Source: an uncultured Pseudomonadota bacterium
GTDB taxonomy: Bacteria > Pseudomonadota > Alphaproteobacteria > Rs-D84
Assembly: GCA_902774285.1 (NCBI GenBank)
Contig: CACYHO010000003.1
Location: 1 to 60,553, forward strand
Length of the DNA stretch: 60,553 nucleotides
Direction: 5' to 3'
Part shown: piece after piece, positions 1 to 10,009 of the stretch
How positions within the stretch are numbered: position 1 is the stretch's first letter
How the letters are laid out: every line of letters starts with the position of its first letter
Notes under the pieces: generated by a model
The model's database searches: none
Told to the model about the DNA's origin: nothing
Seen by the model: the letters and a program-made list of their open reading frames with translations, nothing else
Program-made: the position numbers and the translations under genes

Positions 1-1
1 A

Positions 2-3000
2 TATATGGATGGTGGTGTTGCAATGTCTGGAATAAATCCTGCAACATATACTGCAGGGACCAGTACAACAATTAATGCGACACCATCAAAAGCACATGGA
101 GCATTTGATAAATGGTGTACAGATTCCGGATTAACAAACTGTGCCACAACACAAACAATCGCAACAACCGATACCGGCGATAAAACATACTATGCCAAAT
201 TCACTTGTGATACTGGATATACACTTACCCCAGGCAATGCTGCTACTGCCGGTCCAAATCTGATGAGCATTATTGGTGCCAGCGAAGCCGGGACAGCTAA
301 CGAATATGTATCCGACGACGGTACTTTTGCGAATGGCAGCCTTGATGCAAATGATTCGTACGTCGTACACCACCACAATACAAGTACATACGGCATAACA
401 AATAATGGGGAATTTGCGGTAGATTACGGTAACCAAGGTGTAATACGCGGACACGCTAGATGCTCTTCGCGTGGTGTAACAAATCCATGGTATGACAATA
501 ACATGGTATTTGAATCTGACCATTTCACAGCAACCCTGCCTGATAGTTCTGGACAATATTGTTATTGTCAGTTGGATGGATATAAAGCGAATGGCAGCCA
601 AACATTCACAGCGGTATCTACGCCGTGGGTGTTCAATGAAGCCAACACTAACGCTGAAGTTTGCGCTGATGATGACGGTTGTGTTGTTCGCTGTGCGGGC
701 GACATGATGTTCGGCAACGAATATTCCCTTGCTTACCGTGCGGCGGTGTTCGGCGCCGTGGAAGATGTTCCAGGAACAGCATCGACCTGTACGCCAAATA
801 CATATAATATCACATATATGGATGGTGAGGCTGTAATGTCTGGAATAAATCCTGCAACATATACTGTTGGCACTGGTGCAACAATTAACGCACAACCAAC
901 CAAGTCAGGATATATCTTTGATAAATGGTGCACAGATTCCGCTTTGACATCTTGTGCGGCGACACAAACAATATCAACAACAGACACTGGCGACAAAACA
1001 TACTATGCGAAATGGACCGAAGATCCACAGACCGAATGTGAAAATAATGGTGGATATTGGGATGATAGCGAAGGCGAAGGAATATGTTGTGCCAGTGACG
1101 AACACGCAGAAGGCGGCGTATGTGTTCCAGATGAAGACCCAGAACAAGATTGTATAGATTCTGGTGGCACATGGCACGAAGAATGTGAATATTGCAAAAT
1201 GCCTGGTGAATGCTCAGATGGTTGGGATGATGACGCTTGTACATGTTCAGAACCAGACCCACAAATATCATGCCCAACACATTCGACCACTTTTGCATCT
1301 GGGCCATTTGTTGAAATGCCTGGTGCTTCATATACGTTCAGCAGTGGTTCCGAATGTATCGCCGCACGTATTTATGGAAGATTGGGAAGCTATTTATTAT
1401 CAACATATATTAACGATGTTCCACAACAATTCAGACCATTGGTCCAAATGGCAACATCGCAAGATACTTTCGTTGCAACAGACGAATTAAATGAAGCAAC
1501 ATTTGCCGGAATTGCTTTCTGTAAATATAACCCAAGTACAGGCAATTATGATGGTGCATGCACTGACGCGGTTGATATTTGTTCGGAAGATGTTAATACA
1601 TTCTTAAGCAATATGACATCTAATACAACAAGTGCTGATTTGCTGGAACCTGTGGTTCAATATTTTGAAAACGCGGCAGAAATGACTATTCCAACCGCAC
1701 AATACAGTTCGCTGTTTACTAATGCATCAAATGACATTGGTTATCAATCATTCTGTGAACAAATAGACTGTCCAGCGGGAACATATTTTGATGGGGTTGC
1801 AGACTGTATTCCATATACAATTGTTCCACAAGAACATTGTTCAGATGTTATTGGTAATATTTATTATTGGAACAGCAACACAAATGCCTGTGAATTCTGT
1901 GATTTAGATAACGGATATGTGCTTGATGATATCTGTCATTTGCCTTGTGAAAACGGCTATAGTTGGAGCAGAACACGTGACGCCTGTGTCGATTCAAACG
2001 GCTGTATCGATGGCGAAGAATATGACAGTGTTAACGATATCTGTCATTTGCCGTGTCAGGGCGATTACGTATGGAATACAGACACCAGATCTTGCACATG
2101 TCCATCTGGCCAGGTAGATGATGGAACCAATACTTATAATTGTATTTTGGATTGTTCCAGCTATGGTGATGACTATTATGGTTCAAATGGTGAATGCGTC
2201 AGATTATTGTGTCCAGAACATTCTGATGTTTTACCACGTGGACCAGTATACGAAATGCCAGGACAGGCGTTCGATTTTAACCGTGACGGCAATCTGACAC
2301 GTGATGAATGTGTTGCCTCACGTGCATATACCAACGGGTTATTCGCTATGACAGAAGAAGAAGGTCGCTCATATCCAACCGGTGATGCATTATGGCAAAT
2401 GTATCATGATCAAGGAACATACGATGAATATGATCCTTTGAATGAAACACAACTTGCTGGTATTGCATTTTGTCGTTATAATGAAAATACGGGTAATTAT
2501 GATGGTGCCTGCACACCGTCGGTAAATTTGTGTGATGATGAAGAATTGATTGATTTTCTGGAAAATGCAGACGCAACAACATTGTCCAGCATGGAATATG
2601 TGATTGATTTGCTTGAAGCGGAAAATCATCAAACAATACCATATTCTTATTATTCCCAATTATTTACAGAATCTGCAGATGATATACAAATACACAACAG
2701 GTGTGGTGCATGGAATCCAGATATACCTGAAGATACAATTTGTCCAAGCTTCTCATCAACATTTAAAATGCAACAAAATGCCCCGGCAATTGAAGTAAAG
2801 GCCTTTGGGGACAGTTATGATTTTAACCACGACGGTGAAATAACAATTGATGAATGTATCACAACACATATATATGGATCCGCATGGTTTGATTTCTTGT
2901 TCTTATCAAGTTTTAATCAAGGAACTGCAACCACTGTGCCATACAAAATATTAGCATCACTGATAGGTTTTTCAGAATACAAAAATTACGCTGACATGGG

Positions 3001-6000
3001 GTATTATACCAGATTGGTAAAAAAATATGCATCTGGTATAGATTTAATGTTCACACAACAAACATATCCTGGCTTTGTTGTGGCTGAATATGGCGGTCTT
3101 AATAACATACCACAAGAAGTGGCGTATCAGTTAATGCAAGATATCAATGTTCAACATGTTGCGGGATTTTCAATTTGTCGTTATAACCCACAAACCGGCA
3201 ATTATGATACTGGTTGTACACCGGTTTTCCAGGCATGTAACAGATCAGACATAGAAACATTGGATGCAACCACAAATACAACACAAACTGTATCACGTAT
3301 ATTGCAACAAAATCCAAATGCCTTTGCATATGATATGGATGAAGTTACTTTATATAATCAATGTTCGTGCAGTGGATCTACAAAACCAGATGAATTTTGT
3401 TATCACAGAAGTTGCCCAGAAGGATGGACAAATTATACCGGAAGTTTTGGGGAAGCTGCTGCTAGATGGACAAATGAAGCACTCATTTGGGGATGTGCCC
3501 CAATTGAATATTATGTTTATTTAAATGAAAACGGTTCAAATGTTTCTTATAACGACAGTTATAATTGGAATACCAACCTGTTATATGGAACAGATTACAC
3601 ATTACCAATAACACCATTCAGCAGAACCGGTTATATTTTCAACGGTTGGAATACAGAAACCGATGGTAATGGGCGTTCGTTCAGTGATGGTGCACATATT
3701 GAAAACTTAACCACAACAGACGGCGACAGGTTTGATCTGTATGCACAATGGACGCCAAAAACATACAGTGTGCCGTTATATCAAAATGCAACATCAGCAA
3801 CTGATCATGTTAATACAACGATTACTGCAACTTATGATGCGGCGATGCCAAGTGGGGTAAGTACACCAACACGTACCGGATATGATTTTACTGGTTATTA
3901 TTCAGACCCAACAAATTCAGGTTCTGATTATATGTATTATACCAGTGATATGTATTCTGCACGTAATTGGGATATTGATTCTGAAAATCCAGCATTGTAT
4001 GCACACTGGACACCAACAACATATTATATCACTTACGATGGGGTCGAAGGTGCTACAAATAACAACCCATCAACATATAATATTGAAAGTGCAACAATCA
4101 CCATTAACGAACCAACGAAAACGGGTTATACTTTCCTGGGCTGGTGTGATCAAACTAATCCAAATTGCACACCTTCGGGGACAACTTATACTATCGCGAA
4201 TGGTTCTACGGGGAATAAAAACCTTTATGCTAAATGGGCTGCCGACGTTTACAGTATTTCATATGATACGGATGGCGGTGCGTTTGGTGATAATACAACA
4301 CATCCGCTGACTTATACAATAGAAAGTGAAAATATCACTATCAGCAATCCAACCAAGACAGGATATACATTTACAGGTTGGACTGTCGCAACCGCACCAA
4401 CATGGGGACCAGGTTCTTCGGTATCTGGCGATACAGATTTTGTAATCGCAACTGGAACCTATGGCAATATTGCATTAACCGCCAATTGGGAACAGAGATA
4501 TAACATTACATATATGGATGGTGGGGCTGTGTTAACCGGAATAACACCGGCTACATATATTGCTGGCACTGGTGCGACAATTAATGCAACACCATCAAAA
4601 GCGCACGGATCGTTTACCGCATGGTGCACAGATTCTGGTTTGGCACCAAACAGTTGTGCTGCAACACAAACAATTACGACAACAGACACTGGTGACAAAA
4701 CATTCTATGCCAAATTCACTTGTGATACAGGTTACACATCAGAAACAGCCTCAGTTATAAATGTATTGGATGCGTCTGACCTTTATTTATACAGCACAGG
4801 TATTATGGTTCAAGTCACTACAGGGGAAATAGTAATACCATCAGTTGGGGCACTAGATAACCCGGACGAATGGGAAACTGAATTATGGAATACATATTTT
4901 ACGTATGCTAATGATGCTCAAGGACTTTGGGCGGTAACGGATGATAATAATAATGGAATAATGGGTGAAGCGGCATGTTTGAATCATGCAACAACCGCAT
5001 CTGGTATAGATACTAATTTAACCGCAACACGTGCACAATATGAAGGGGGCGATTGTTGGTGCCGTATAACCAAATATATTGATCCTGATTTCAATGAAAT
5101 GCCATTATCATCGTATTGGTTCTATCAAACATTGACGACGACTGCACCTTCAAGATATGAACCAACTGCTGCTCAAAATTGTGCGTATGGTTGTGCTGAT
5201 TCTTGTTCCAAAGCAGTGCAACAAGCAATGTTAAACAATCAAAGTGCTGCTTCCAGTGTTGTTGCCCAAAGTGTCACAAGTGATCTGGGTACAGTATGTA
5301 AACAATCAACATACAATATTACATATATTGATGGTGGGGTTGCAATGTCCGGAATAAATCCTGCAACGTATACTGCTGGGACAGGCGCAACAATTAATGC
5401 ACAACCAACAAAAACACATGGATCGTTTGATAAATGGTGCTTGGATGCCGGATTAACGAACTGTGCCACGACGCAAACAATCGCAACAACAGACACAGGC
5501 GACAAAACATACTATGCCAAATTTACATGCGACACCGGGTATACCCTTAACCCAGGCGCAAATAATATAGATCTTATAACATTGATTGGACAACCAGAAG
5601 ATGCAGATATGATATATATTGATCCAGATGGTGCAGCCTCTGGAAATGCAGAAAGATATGGATTAACAGAAAATGGGGAATTTGCAGTGGATTATGGAGC
5701 CGGGGGTATAATTATGGGGGTGGCACAATGCAGTTCACAACAAGGTTATAGAAATACTGTTAATAATATTAATTCTGGCGACTGGAACAATCCAACAACA
5801 CTTGCAACCTTGCCGGATAATAACGGTGATTATTGTTATTGTAGATTAACAGGTTATAGGCCATATGGTGATAATAATATACAAAAAATTTCTACACCAT
5901 GGGTTGTACATAGTCCTTTGGTATATAATAATGTTAGTTATTGTATGTCTGATTGTGCTGATCAGTGTACTGATGCTTTGGGTGCCACTGGTGCTTTTGG

Positions 6001-6550
6001 TAATTCTGCCCGCACAGCGATGTTTGGATCATTGTATTCTGCATCTGCATCGTCTTGCGCTATAAATACTTACACAATTACATATCACAATATGGAAAAT
6101 GCGACGAATTTTGAAGAAGCACCGGAATCTTACACGGTTGAAAGTGATGATATTATGTTGGGTAATGCAACAAAGGATAGTTATACATTTGGTGGTTGGT
6201 TTGATAATGAAAACCTGGAAGGCGAACCAATCGAAGAAATTCCACATGGTTCGACTGGTGATAAAAACCTGTATGCGGCCTGGAGTGCAGATGATTATGA
6301 TATTATTTACATGGACGGCGGGGTTGCAATGTCTGGGATAATACCTGCGGGATATACTTATGGTGTTGGTGCAACAATCGACGCAACACCAACAAAAGAA
6401 CATGGATCATTTGATAAATGGTGCTTGGATGCCGGATTAACAAACTGTGCCACAACACAAACAATCGCAACAACAGACACAGGCGACAAAACATACTATG
6501 CCAAGTTCACATGTGATACAGGCTATACCCTTAACCCAGGATCTGCTGTA
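2..6550 (+). repeat. InlB-like repeat variant, five copies in the giant gene
   Basis: A block of about 75-80 residues recurs near 2-230 (cut by the edge), 800-1015, 4497-4735, 5307-5550 and 6294-6540. Each begins ITY[MI]DGG and runs through SGINPATYT, GATINA, a Trp-Cys pair (KWC), CATTQTI and TTDTGDK-YYAK. Most copies then enter CDTGYT, which leads into the separate Cys module. The copies are near-identical in DNA as well as protein, which suggests recent duplication or gene conversion. Ordinary InlB/Flg_new-type repeats (YxxNGG, AGYIFNGW, LYAKW) lie between them at about 3510-4480, 6061-6290, 7066-7290 and 8620-8845. Confidence 0.8.
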
Positions 6551-9259
6551 GATTTGGCAACAATAATCGGAAATGAAGCAGGCGAAAGCCGAGCCTATAT
6601 AAATATTAATGAGTCTCGTTTCAATGAAAGCGGAGCAAGCTATGGACAAAGTTTCTATGGTTTAACAACAGATGATGCAAATGCATTCGCGATAAATTAT
6701 GGCGATCGTGGTATAGTTCATGGGCATGGTGCATGCAGTACAACACCAGGAACAGCAAATTTTGACGGTGCAAATTCTACATTTACAACAGCATCTTCGA
6801 TAACAGACCAACCAAATCAAGCTGGTGCAGAATATTGCTGGTGTCATATTGATGGATATACACCAAATGGTGGTAACAAACAAAGCATATCTTCTTCCTG
6901 GTTATACTTTGATAACGCTAACGCAGACGTAACAACATGCACATCAGTCTGTGCTGGCCTGTGTATGGATGGTATAGACGGTTCAATGAGCACAACAGGT
7001 GGTGTAATGGCCTTCCGTGATGCATTGTTTGCTTCTGTTGATGATGCATTGTCAGGAACAGCATCGTCTTGCGCTATAAATACATACACAATTACGTATA
7101 ATTTGAACGGTGGCACGAATTTTGCCAATGCACCGACAGAGTATACTGTCACAACACCAACAATCAATCTGGGGACGCCTACGCGCGCAGGATACATATT
7201 TAATGGTTGGTATACAGAAGCCGGTTTCCAAAATCGAATAACACAAATTGCAACTGGTTCAACCGGTAACAAAGATTTATATGCCAAATGGACACAATGT
7301 GTTTGTACGGCCGGAACAGGTGTTGTTGCCAATTCTTGCACGGTCAGTGTTTCAAATAACCAATGCGTATATTCGTTCTCTTGCAATCGTGGTTATGCTA
7401 ATGCCTCTCAGACTGTGACAACAAGTTCAACATCTTATACCGCATCTTGCACCGCATGTCAGGCCGGAATGTTCGCTGGTGAAACAGGTATGACGGAATG
7501 CCTGGTCTGCCCAGATGATTCTTATTCTTTGACCAGTGCCGCAACAGCCTGCACACCGTGTTTGGAAAATTACCTGGCACGTGGTGACACCAGAACATAT
7601 CACGACCAAATTACCGACTGTAAGATAGATTGTGGTGGTGGTTATTATATCGACAATGCAAATGATACAGAATGTACACCTGCTGGGGCGAATAATTGGG
7701 TGCCTCAGGCTATTGTTGAACAAGGTGGTGTCGGCCCACGTCCAACTGCTTGTACAAACGGCGAAATGACAATTGGTTATGGTGCTGGCGCGGACGAAGA
7801 AGCAGATTGCGGACGTAAATTGCATATTGGAAATCAGGTTGTGTGGTTAAAGAAAACAAAACATGCTACGCCATCCGTCGCTGTCAGATATAATAATGGT
7901 AGCCTGAATCGAGTTTACTATGGCCGTATGTCGCGCGCTGCATACCCAATGAATGCCGGGGAAGGGGACTTCTTTAAAACAAGATACAATAATCGCGATT
8001 GGTATATCCACGACGATGCAGCAGAAGCAAAAATATATGATGTGGTATTTAAATTGACCAATAATATTCCTTTGGGAACGAAAAAATACGGTTATATATC
8101 CAATGATGGGGCATCTTCAAGTGCTACTTCAACATACAATTTGGTTAACAATGGGACTTGGGGCGCAAATTATGAATATGGTATCTTAATTGGCGAATCC
8201 AGTTGTTCGGCAACATCTGGAACAAATAACACTGCATACCCAGATTTAGTCACATATCGTGACAGTGTTGGTTCAAATTGTTATTGTAGATTAAATAAAG
8301 TAGGCGATATACGTGTTGTATTGAATTGGGTGAAATTGGATTCAAGTAATATAACAGATCCTGGAACATGTGCTAACAAGTGTGCCAGTGCATGTGTAAA
8401 AGAAGCCGTTAAAACAGCAGCCACCGATTTCAGAAGGGCGTTATTTAGTGGTGTAGAACAACAGCAAGAAGAAACTTGTGATTCTTGCTTGCCAGGAACA
8501 GGTGCACATTGTGAATTAACAGACAATGTAAATTGTGTATATGACACGTATTGTTTGCCTGGATATCATGGTTTGACAGGGGACGGGACTTCGACGCCAT
8601 CATGTACAGGAAATACTTATTCTGTCGTATTTGATGCTAATGGTGGAACTGGAACAATGTCAAATGTGACATATACATATGGTAATTATTATAATTTGCC
8701 GTCTAATGGGTTCAGTAAAAGCGGTCACACGTTTGCTGGTTGGGCGACAACAGCCAATGCAACAACTTTGAATTATACAAATGGTGCCCAAGTTATCAAT
8801 TTAGTCACAACAAATAATGGTAGTATAACATTATATGCTGTTTGGAGTTCAAATGATGCCCCTGTAAATAATTCTGATTATGATGCTTCAATCGCAGGCT
8901 CTAAGCGCGGATTTTTATCAAATGATGGAAGTTCAAAGAGTTCTGCTTCCACATATGGCCTGACTGTTAATGGAACATGGGGTGTGACTTTCAGTTATGG
9001 TATAGCTAAGGGTGAATCAGCGTGTAATGCGACAACAGGTATAGCAAATACGGCTAACAGTTCGATTGTGACAAGCACAACTGATAACAGTGGTACAAAT
9101 TGCTGGTGCCGTTTGAAATCTGTGGGCAGTACCTCAGAGATCAGCCAATGGGTTTTCTATAATACAAAATCTGATTGTCAAAAGAATTGTGCAAAATACT
9201 GTGCTGACAGCATGAAAGATACACGTGCTTTCCGTACAGCGATATACGGATCGTTATAA
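2..9259 (+). CDS. Giant Cys-rich InlB-type repeat surface protein (5' end outside window)
   Basis: At least 3085 residues are visible and the frame is open at the left edge, so the start and any signal peptide lie outside. The protein is a mosaic of InlB B-repeat-like modules (Y-x-G, GY-F-GW, LYA-KW pattern), a GDKTYYAKFTCDTGYT-type variant of them, two other repeated Cys-rich modules, and a Cys-rich stretch around 7300-7800 with a receptor-like C-x2-C pattern. I see no LPXTG motif, transmembrane anchor, autotransporter barrel or clear secretion tail; it ends at YGSL. InlB-type repeats are known in surface adhesins, so a role in attachment or as a surface coat is inferred, not shown. Codon use matches the neighbours. 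A hairpin terminator follows at 9286-9308. The long ORFs on the opposite strand are shadows. Confidence 0.85.
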   Translation, partial: YMDGGVAMSGINPATYTAGTSTTINATPSKAHGAFDKWCTDSGLTNCATTQTIATTDTGDKTYYAKFTCDTGYTLTPGNAATAGPNLMSIIGASEAGTANEYVSDDGTFANGSLDANDSYVVHHHNTSTYGITNNGEFAVDYGNQGVIRGHARCSSRGVTNPWYDNNMVFESDHFTATLPDSSGQYCYCQLDGYKANGSQTFTAVSTPWVFNEANTNAEVCADDDGCVVRCAGDMMFGNEYSLAYRAAVFGAVEDVPGTASTCTPNTYNITYMDGEAVMSGINPATYTVGTGATINAQPTKSGYIFDKWCTDSALTSCAATQTISTTDTGDKTYYAKWTEDPQTECENNGGYWDDSEGEGICCASDEHAEGGVCVPDEDPEQDCIDSGGTWHEECEYCKMPGECSDGWDDDACTCSEPDPQISCPTHSTTFASGPFVEMPGASYTFSSGSECIAARIYGRLGSYLLSTYINDVPQQFRPLVQMATSQDTFVATDELNEATFAGIAFCKYNPSTGNYDGACTDAVDICSEDVNTFLSNMTSNTTSADLLEPVVQYFENAAEMTIPTAQYSSLFTNASNDIGYQSFCEQIDCPAGTYFDGVADCIPYTIVPQEHCSDVIGNIYYWNSNTNACEFCDLDNGYVLDDICHLPCENGYSWSRTRDACVDSNGCIDGEEYDSVNDICHLPCQGDYVWNTDTRSCTCPSGQVDDGTNTYNCILDCSSYGDDYYGSNGECVRLLCPEHSDVLPRGPVYEMPGQAFDFNRDGNLTRDECVASRAYTNGLFAMTEEEGRSYPTGDALWQMYHDQGTYDEYDPLNETQLAGIAFCRYNENTGNYDGACTPSVNLCDDEELIDFLENADATTLSSMEYVIDLLEAENHQTIPYSYYSQLFTESADDIQIHNRCGAWNPDIPEDTICPSFSSTFKMQQNAPAIEVKAFGDSYDFNHDGEITIDECITTHIYGSAWFDFLFLSSFNQGTATTVPYKILASLIGFSEYKNYADMGYYTRLVKKYASGIDLMFTQQTYPGFVVAEYGGLNNIPQEVAYQLMQDINVQHVAGFSICRYNPQTGNYDTGCTPVFQACNRSDIETLDATTNTTQTVSRILQQNPNAFAYDMDEVTLYNQCSCSGSTKPDEFCYHRSCPEGWTNYTGSFGEAAARWTNEALIWGCAPIEYYVYLNENGSNVSYNDSYNWNTNLLYGTDYTLPITPFSRTGYIFNGWNTETDGNGRSFSDGAHIENLTTTDGDRFDLYAQWTPKTYSVPLYQNATSATDHVNTTITATYDAAMPSGVSTPTRTGYDFTGYYSDPTNSGSDYMYYTSDMYSARNWDIDSENPALYAHWTPTTYYITYDGVEGATNNNPSTYNIESATITINEPTKTGYTFLGWCDQTNPNCTPSGTTYTIANGSTGNKNLYAKWAADVYSISYDTDGGAFGDNTTHPLTYTIESENITISNPTKTGYTFTGWTVATAPTWGPGSSVSGDTDFVIATGTYGNIALTANWEQRYNITYMDGGAVLTGITPATYIAGTGATINATPSKAHGSFTAWCTDSGLAPNSCAATQTITTTDTGDKTFYAKFTCDTGYTSETASVINVLDASDLYLYSTGIMVQVTTGEIVIPSVGALDNPDEWETELWNTYFTYANDAQGLWAVTDDNNNGIMGEAACLNHATTASGIDTNLTATRAQYEGGDCWCRITKYIDPDFNEMPLSSYWFYQTLTTTAPSRYEPTAAQNCAYGCADSCSKAVQQAMLNNQSAASSVVAQSVTSDLGTVCKQSTYNITYIDGGVAMSGINPATYTAGTGATINAQPTKTHGSFDKWCLDAGLTNCATTQTIATTDTGDKTYYAKFTCDTGYTLNPGANNIDLITLIGQPEDADMIYIDPDGAASGNAERYGLTENGEFAVDYGAGGIIMGVAQCSSQQGYRNTVNNINSGDWNNPTTLATLPDNNGDYCYCRLTGYRPYGDNNIQKISTPWVVHSPLVYNNVSYCMSDCADQCTDALGATGAFGNSARTAMFGSLYSASASSCAINTYTITYHNMENATNFEEAPESYTVESDDIMLGNATKDSYTFGGWFDNENLEGEPIEEIPHGSTGDKNLYAAWSADDYDIIYMDGGVAMSGIIPAGYTYGVGATIDATPTKEHGSFDKWCLDAGLTNCATTQTIATTDTGDKTYYAKFTCDTGYTLNPGSAVDLATIIGNEAGESRAYININESRFNESGASYGQSFYGLTTDDANAFAINYGDRGIVHGHGACSTTPGTANFDGANSTFTTASSITDQPNQAGAEYCWCHIDGYTPNGGNKQSISSSWLYFDNANADVTTCTSVCAGLCMDGIDGSMSTTGGVMAFRDALFASVDDALSGTASSCAINTYTITYNLNGGTNFANAPTEYTVTTPTINLGTPTRAGYIFNGWYTEAGFQNRITQIATGSTGNKDLYAKWTQCVCTAGTGVVANSCTVSVSNNQCVYSFSCNRGYANASQTVTTSSTSYTASCTACQAGMFAGETGMTECLVCPDDSYSLTSAATACTPCLENYLARGDTRTYHDQITDCKIDCGGGYYIDNANDTECTPAGANNWVPQAIVEQGGVGPRPTACTNGEMTIGYGAGADEEADCGRKLHIGNQVVWLKKTKHATPSVAVRYNNGSLNRVYYGRMSRAAYPMNAGEGDFFKTRYNNRDWYIHDDAAEAKIYDVVFKLTNNIPLGTKKYGYISNDGASSSATSTYNLVNNGTWGANYEYGILIGESSCSATSGTNNTAYPDLVTYRDSVGSNCYCRLNKVGDIRVVLNWVKLDSSNITDPGTCANKCASACVKEAVKTAATDFRRALFSGVEQQQEETCDSCLPGTGAHCELTDNVNCVYDTYCLPGYHGLTGDGTSTPSCTGNTYSVVFDANGGTGTMSNVTYTYGNYYNLPSNGFSKSGHTFAGWATTANATTLNYTNGAQVINLVTTNNGSITLYAVWSSNDAPVNNSDYDASIAGSKRGFLSNDGSSKSSASTYGLTVNGTWGVTFSYGIAKGESACNATTGIANTANSSIVTSTTDNSGTNCWCRLKSVGSTSEISQWVFYNTKSDCQKNCAKYCADSMKDTRAFRTAIYGSL
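302..9256 (+). repeat. Unnamed ~120-150 aa Cys module, six copies in the giant gene
   Basis: Copies lie at about 302-770, 4780-5290, 5590-6050, 6590-7050, 8080-8460 and 8905-9256; the last is the C-terminus of the protein. Shared landmarks in order are: YGLT-x-NG-x-[FW]-x2-x-YG; a lone Cys in a G-x-[AG]-x-C-[SN] context; a CYC or CWC motif followed by [RH][LI] or QL; a Trp (often STPWV); C-x3-CA-x2-C; and a closing F-R-x-A-[LIV]-[FY]-[GA]-S. The six or so Cys look suited to disulphides outside the cell. I do not recognise a named family. The placement, each copy ending just before the next InlB-type block, suggests a cassette arrangement. Confidence 0.7.
1268..3370 (+). repeat. Unnamed ~165-210 aa module with EF-hand-like loop, three copies
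   Basis: Three tandem copies lie at about 1268-1770, 2210-2710 and 2740-3370. Each starts CP-x-[HF]-S, passes EMPG or an equivalent, then a [YF]-x-F segment, then EC-x-[AT], then AG[IF][AS][IF]C-[KR]YN-x2-TGNYD-x-[GA]C, and ends with a helical stretch and a Cys. Copies 2 and 3 carry DFNRDGNLTRDEC and DFNHDGEITIDEC, which match the D-x-[DN]-x-DG calcium loop of EF-hand or dockerin motifs. Copy 1 has lost these acidic residues. Calcium binding is inferred from the pattern only. Between copies 1 and 2 are short EGF-like repeats built on DDICHLPCENGY. Confidence 0.65.
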
Positions 9260-9285
9260 AGTAAAATGTTATTGATAGTAAAATA

Positions 9286-9308
9286 AAAACCGGTACTAAA
9301 CCGGTTTT
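9286..9308. terminator. Bidirectional terminator between giant gene and tdk
   Basis: An AAAACCGG/CCGGTTTT hairpin with a 7-nt loop lies between two convergent genes. A/T runs on both sides let it serve either strand. Confidence 0.75.
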
Positions 9309-9310
9309 TA

Positions 9311-9928
9311 TTATTTGATTTTTTGTAATTTTTTTGACCGCATATACGCCAATAAATTGGATGATGTATTGTCATATAATTTATGAAAATGTTTACGGCA
9401 TACAGATTTATATTGTGATGCGCCAACTTCCACCTGAGCACCATCACGAATAATGTTACCGTTTTCATCGAATCTGATATGATGCGAAGCCATTGATGAA
9501 CAACGTGGCATTTCACAAACTGTTTCCAACGGGTGTATTTCGTCTGCTTCCGCCCATAATTTAGCAGATGTAGGAAATAAATCGCCATTACTGTCCACCT
9601 TAAGTCCATAGCAGAATATAGTGATCTTAGTGGTGTCTGCAATCTGAACCAGTTTATCAATATCATGTGGTGAAAAGAATTGTACTTCGTCAACCAATAT
9701 AAACTGAGTGCCAGGTTTTGGTTTATAGTTTTTAAGATTTTTTAATGCGCGTGCTTTTGTTATGACACCAACGCGTGAAACAATGTCATTGGCAGAATCG
9801 CGGTTATCTGTTTTGTGTTTTATGGCTTCCCATTTGTTTGCTGTGCGATTAAAATTAAACGCGTTAATCCCCAGCAGAGCAGATTTAGAAGAAGACATTA
9901 CGCCATAATAAAAATGTAATTTTGCCAT
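9311..9928 (-). CDS. tdk: Thymidine kinase
   Basis: This 205-aa protein phosphorylates thymidine to dTMP in the salvage pathway. It has the type II TK layout: an N-terminal P-loop (residues 9-16, GVMSSSKS), the DE-x-QF motif (VDEVQFF) that binds Mg/ATP, a Cys-containing segment (CEMPRC), the thymidine-site stretch VGASQYKSVCRKHF, and the usual length. The oddity is the P-loop: the Gly normally just before Lys is Ser (SSKS instead of SGKS/AGKS). The rest of the fold looks intact, so activity is likely. The gene is monocistronic, convergent with the giant gene, with an AAAGGA-type ribosome site before ATG. Confidence 0.9.
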   Translation of the reverse strand: MAKLHFYYGVMSSSKSALLGINAFNFNRTANKWEAIKHKTDNRDSANDIVSRVGVITKARALKNLKNYKPKPGTQFILVDEVQFFSPHDIDKLVQIADTTKITIFCYGLKVDSNGDLFPTSAKLWAEADEIHPLETVCEMPRCSSMASHHIRFDENGNIIRDGAQVEVGASQYKSVCRKHFHKLYDNTSSNLLAYMRSKKLQKIK

Positions 9929-10009
9929 GTTGTCCGTCCTTTCGTTATCTCTCTGTTTTCCCTTTGTGTGAATATAAGCAAATTTGGACGGGGTGGGTCA
10001 AGTAAAGAT

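Noticed and set aside
131..895. Long minus-strand reading frame inside the giant gene (254 codons)
   Set aside because: It lies opposite the repeat-coding frame, is full of Cys and Ile from antisense of repeats, and recurs opposite each repeat copy; a shadow.
2..9259. CRISPR array or tandem non-coding repeats in the left 9 kb
   Set aside because: All repeats are in one open frame and encode InlB-type and Cys modules; units are long, variable and have no spacers.
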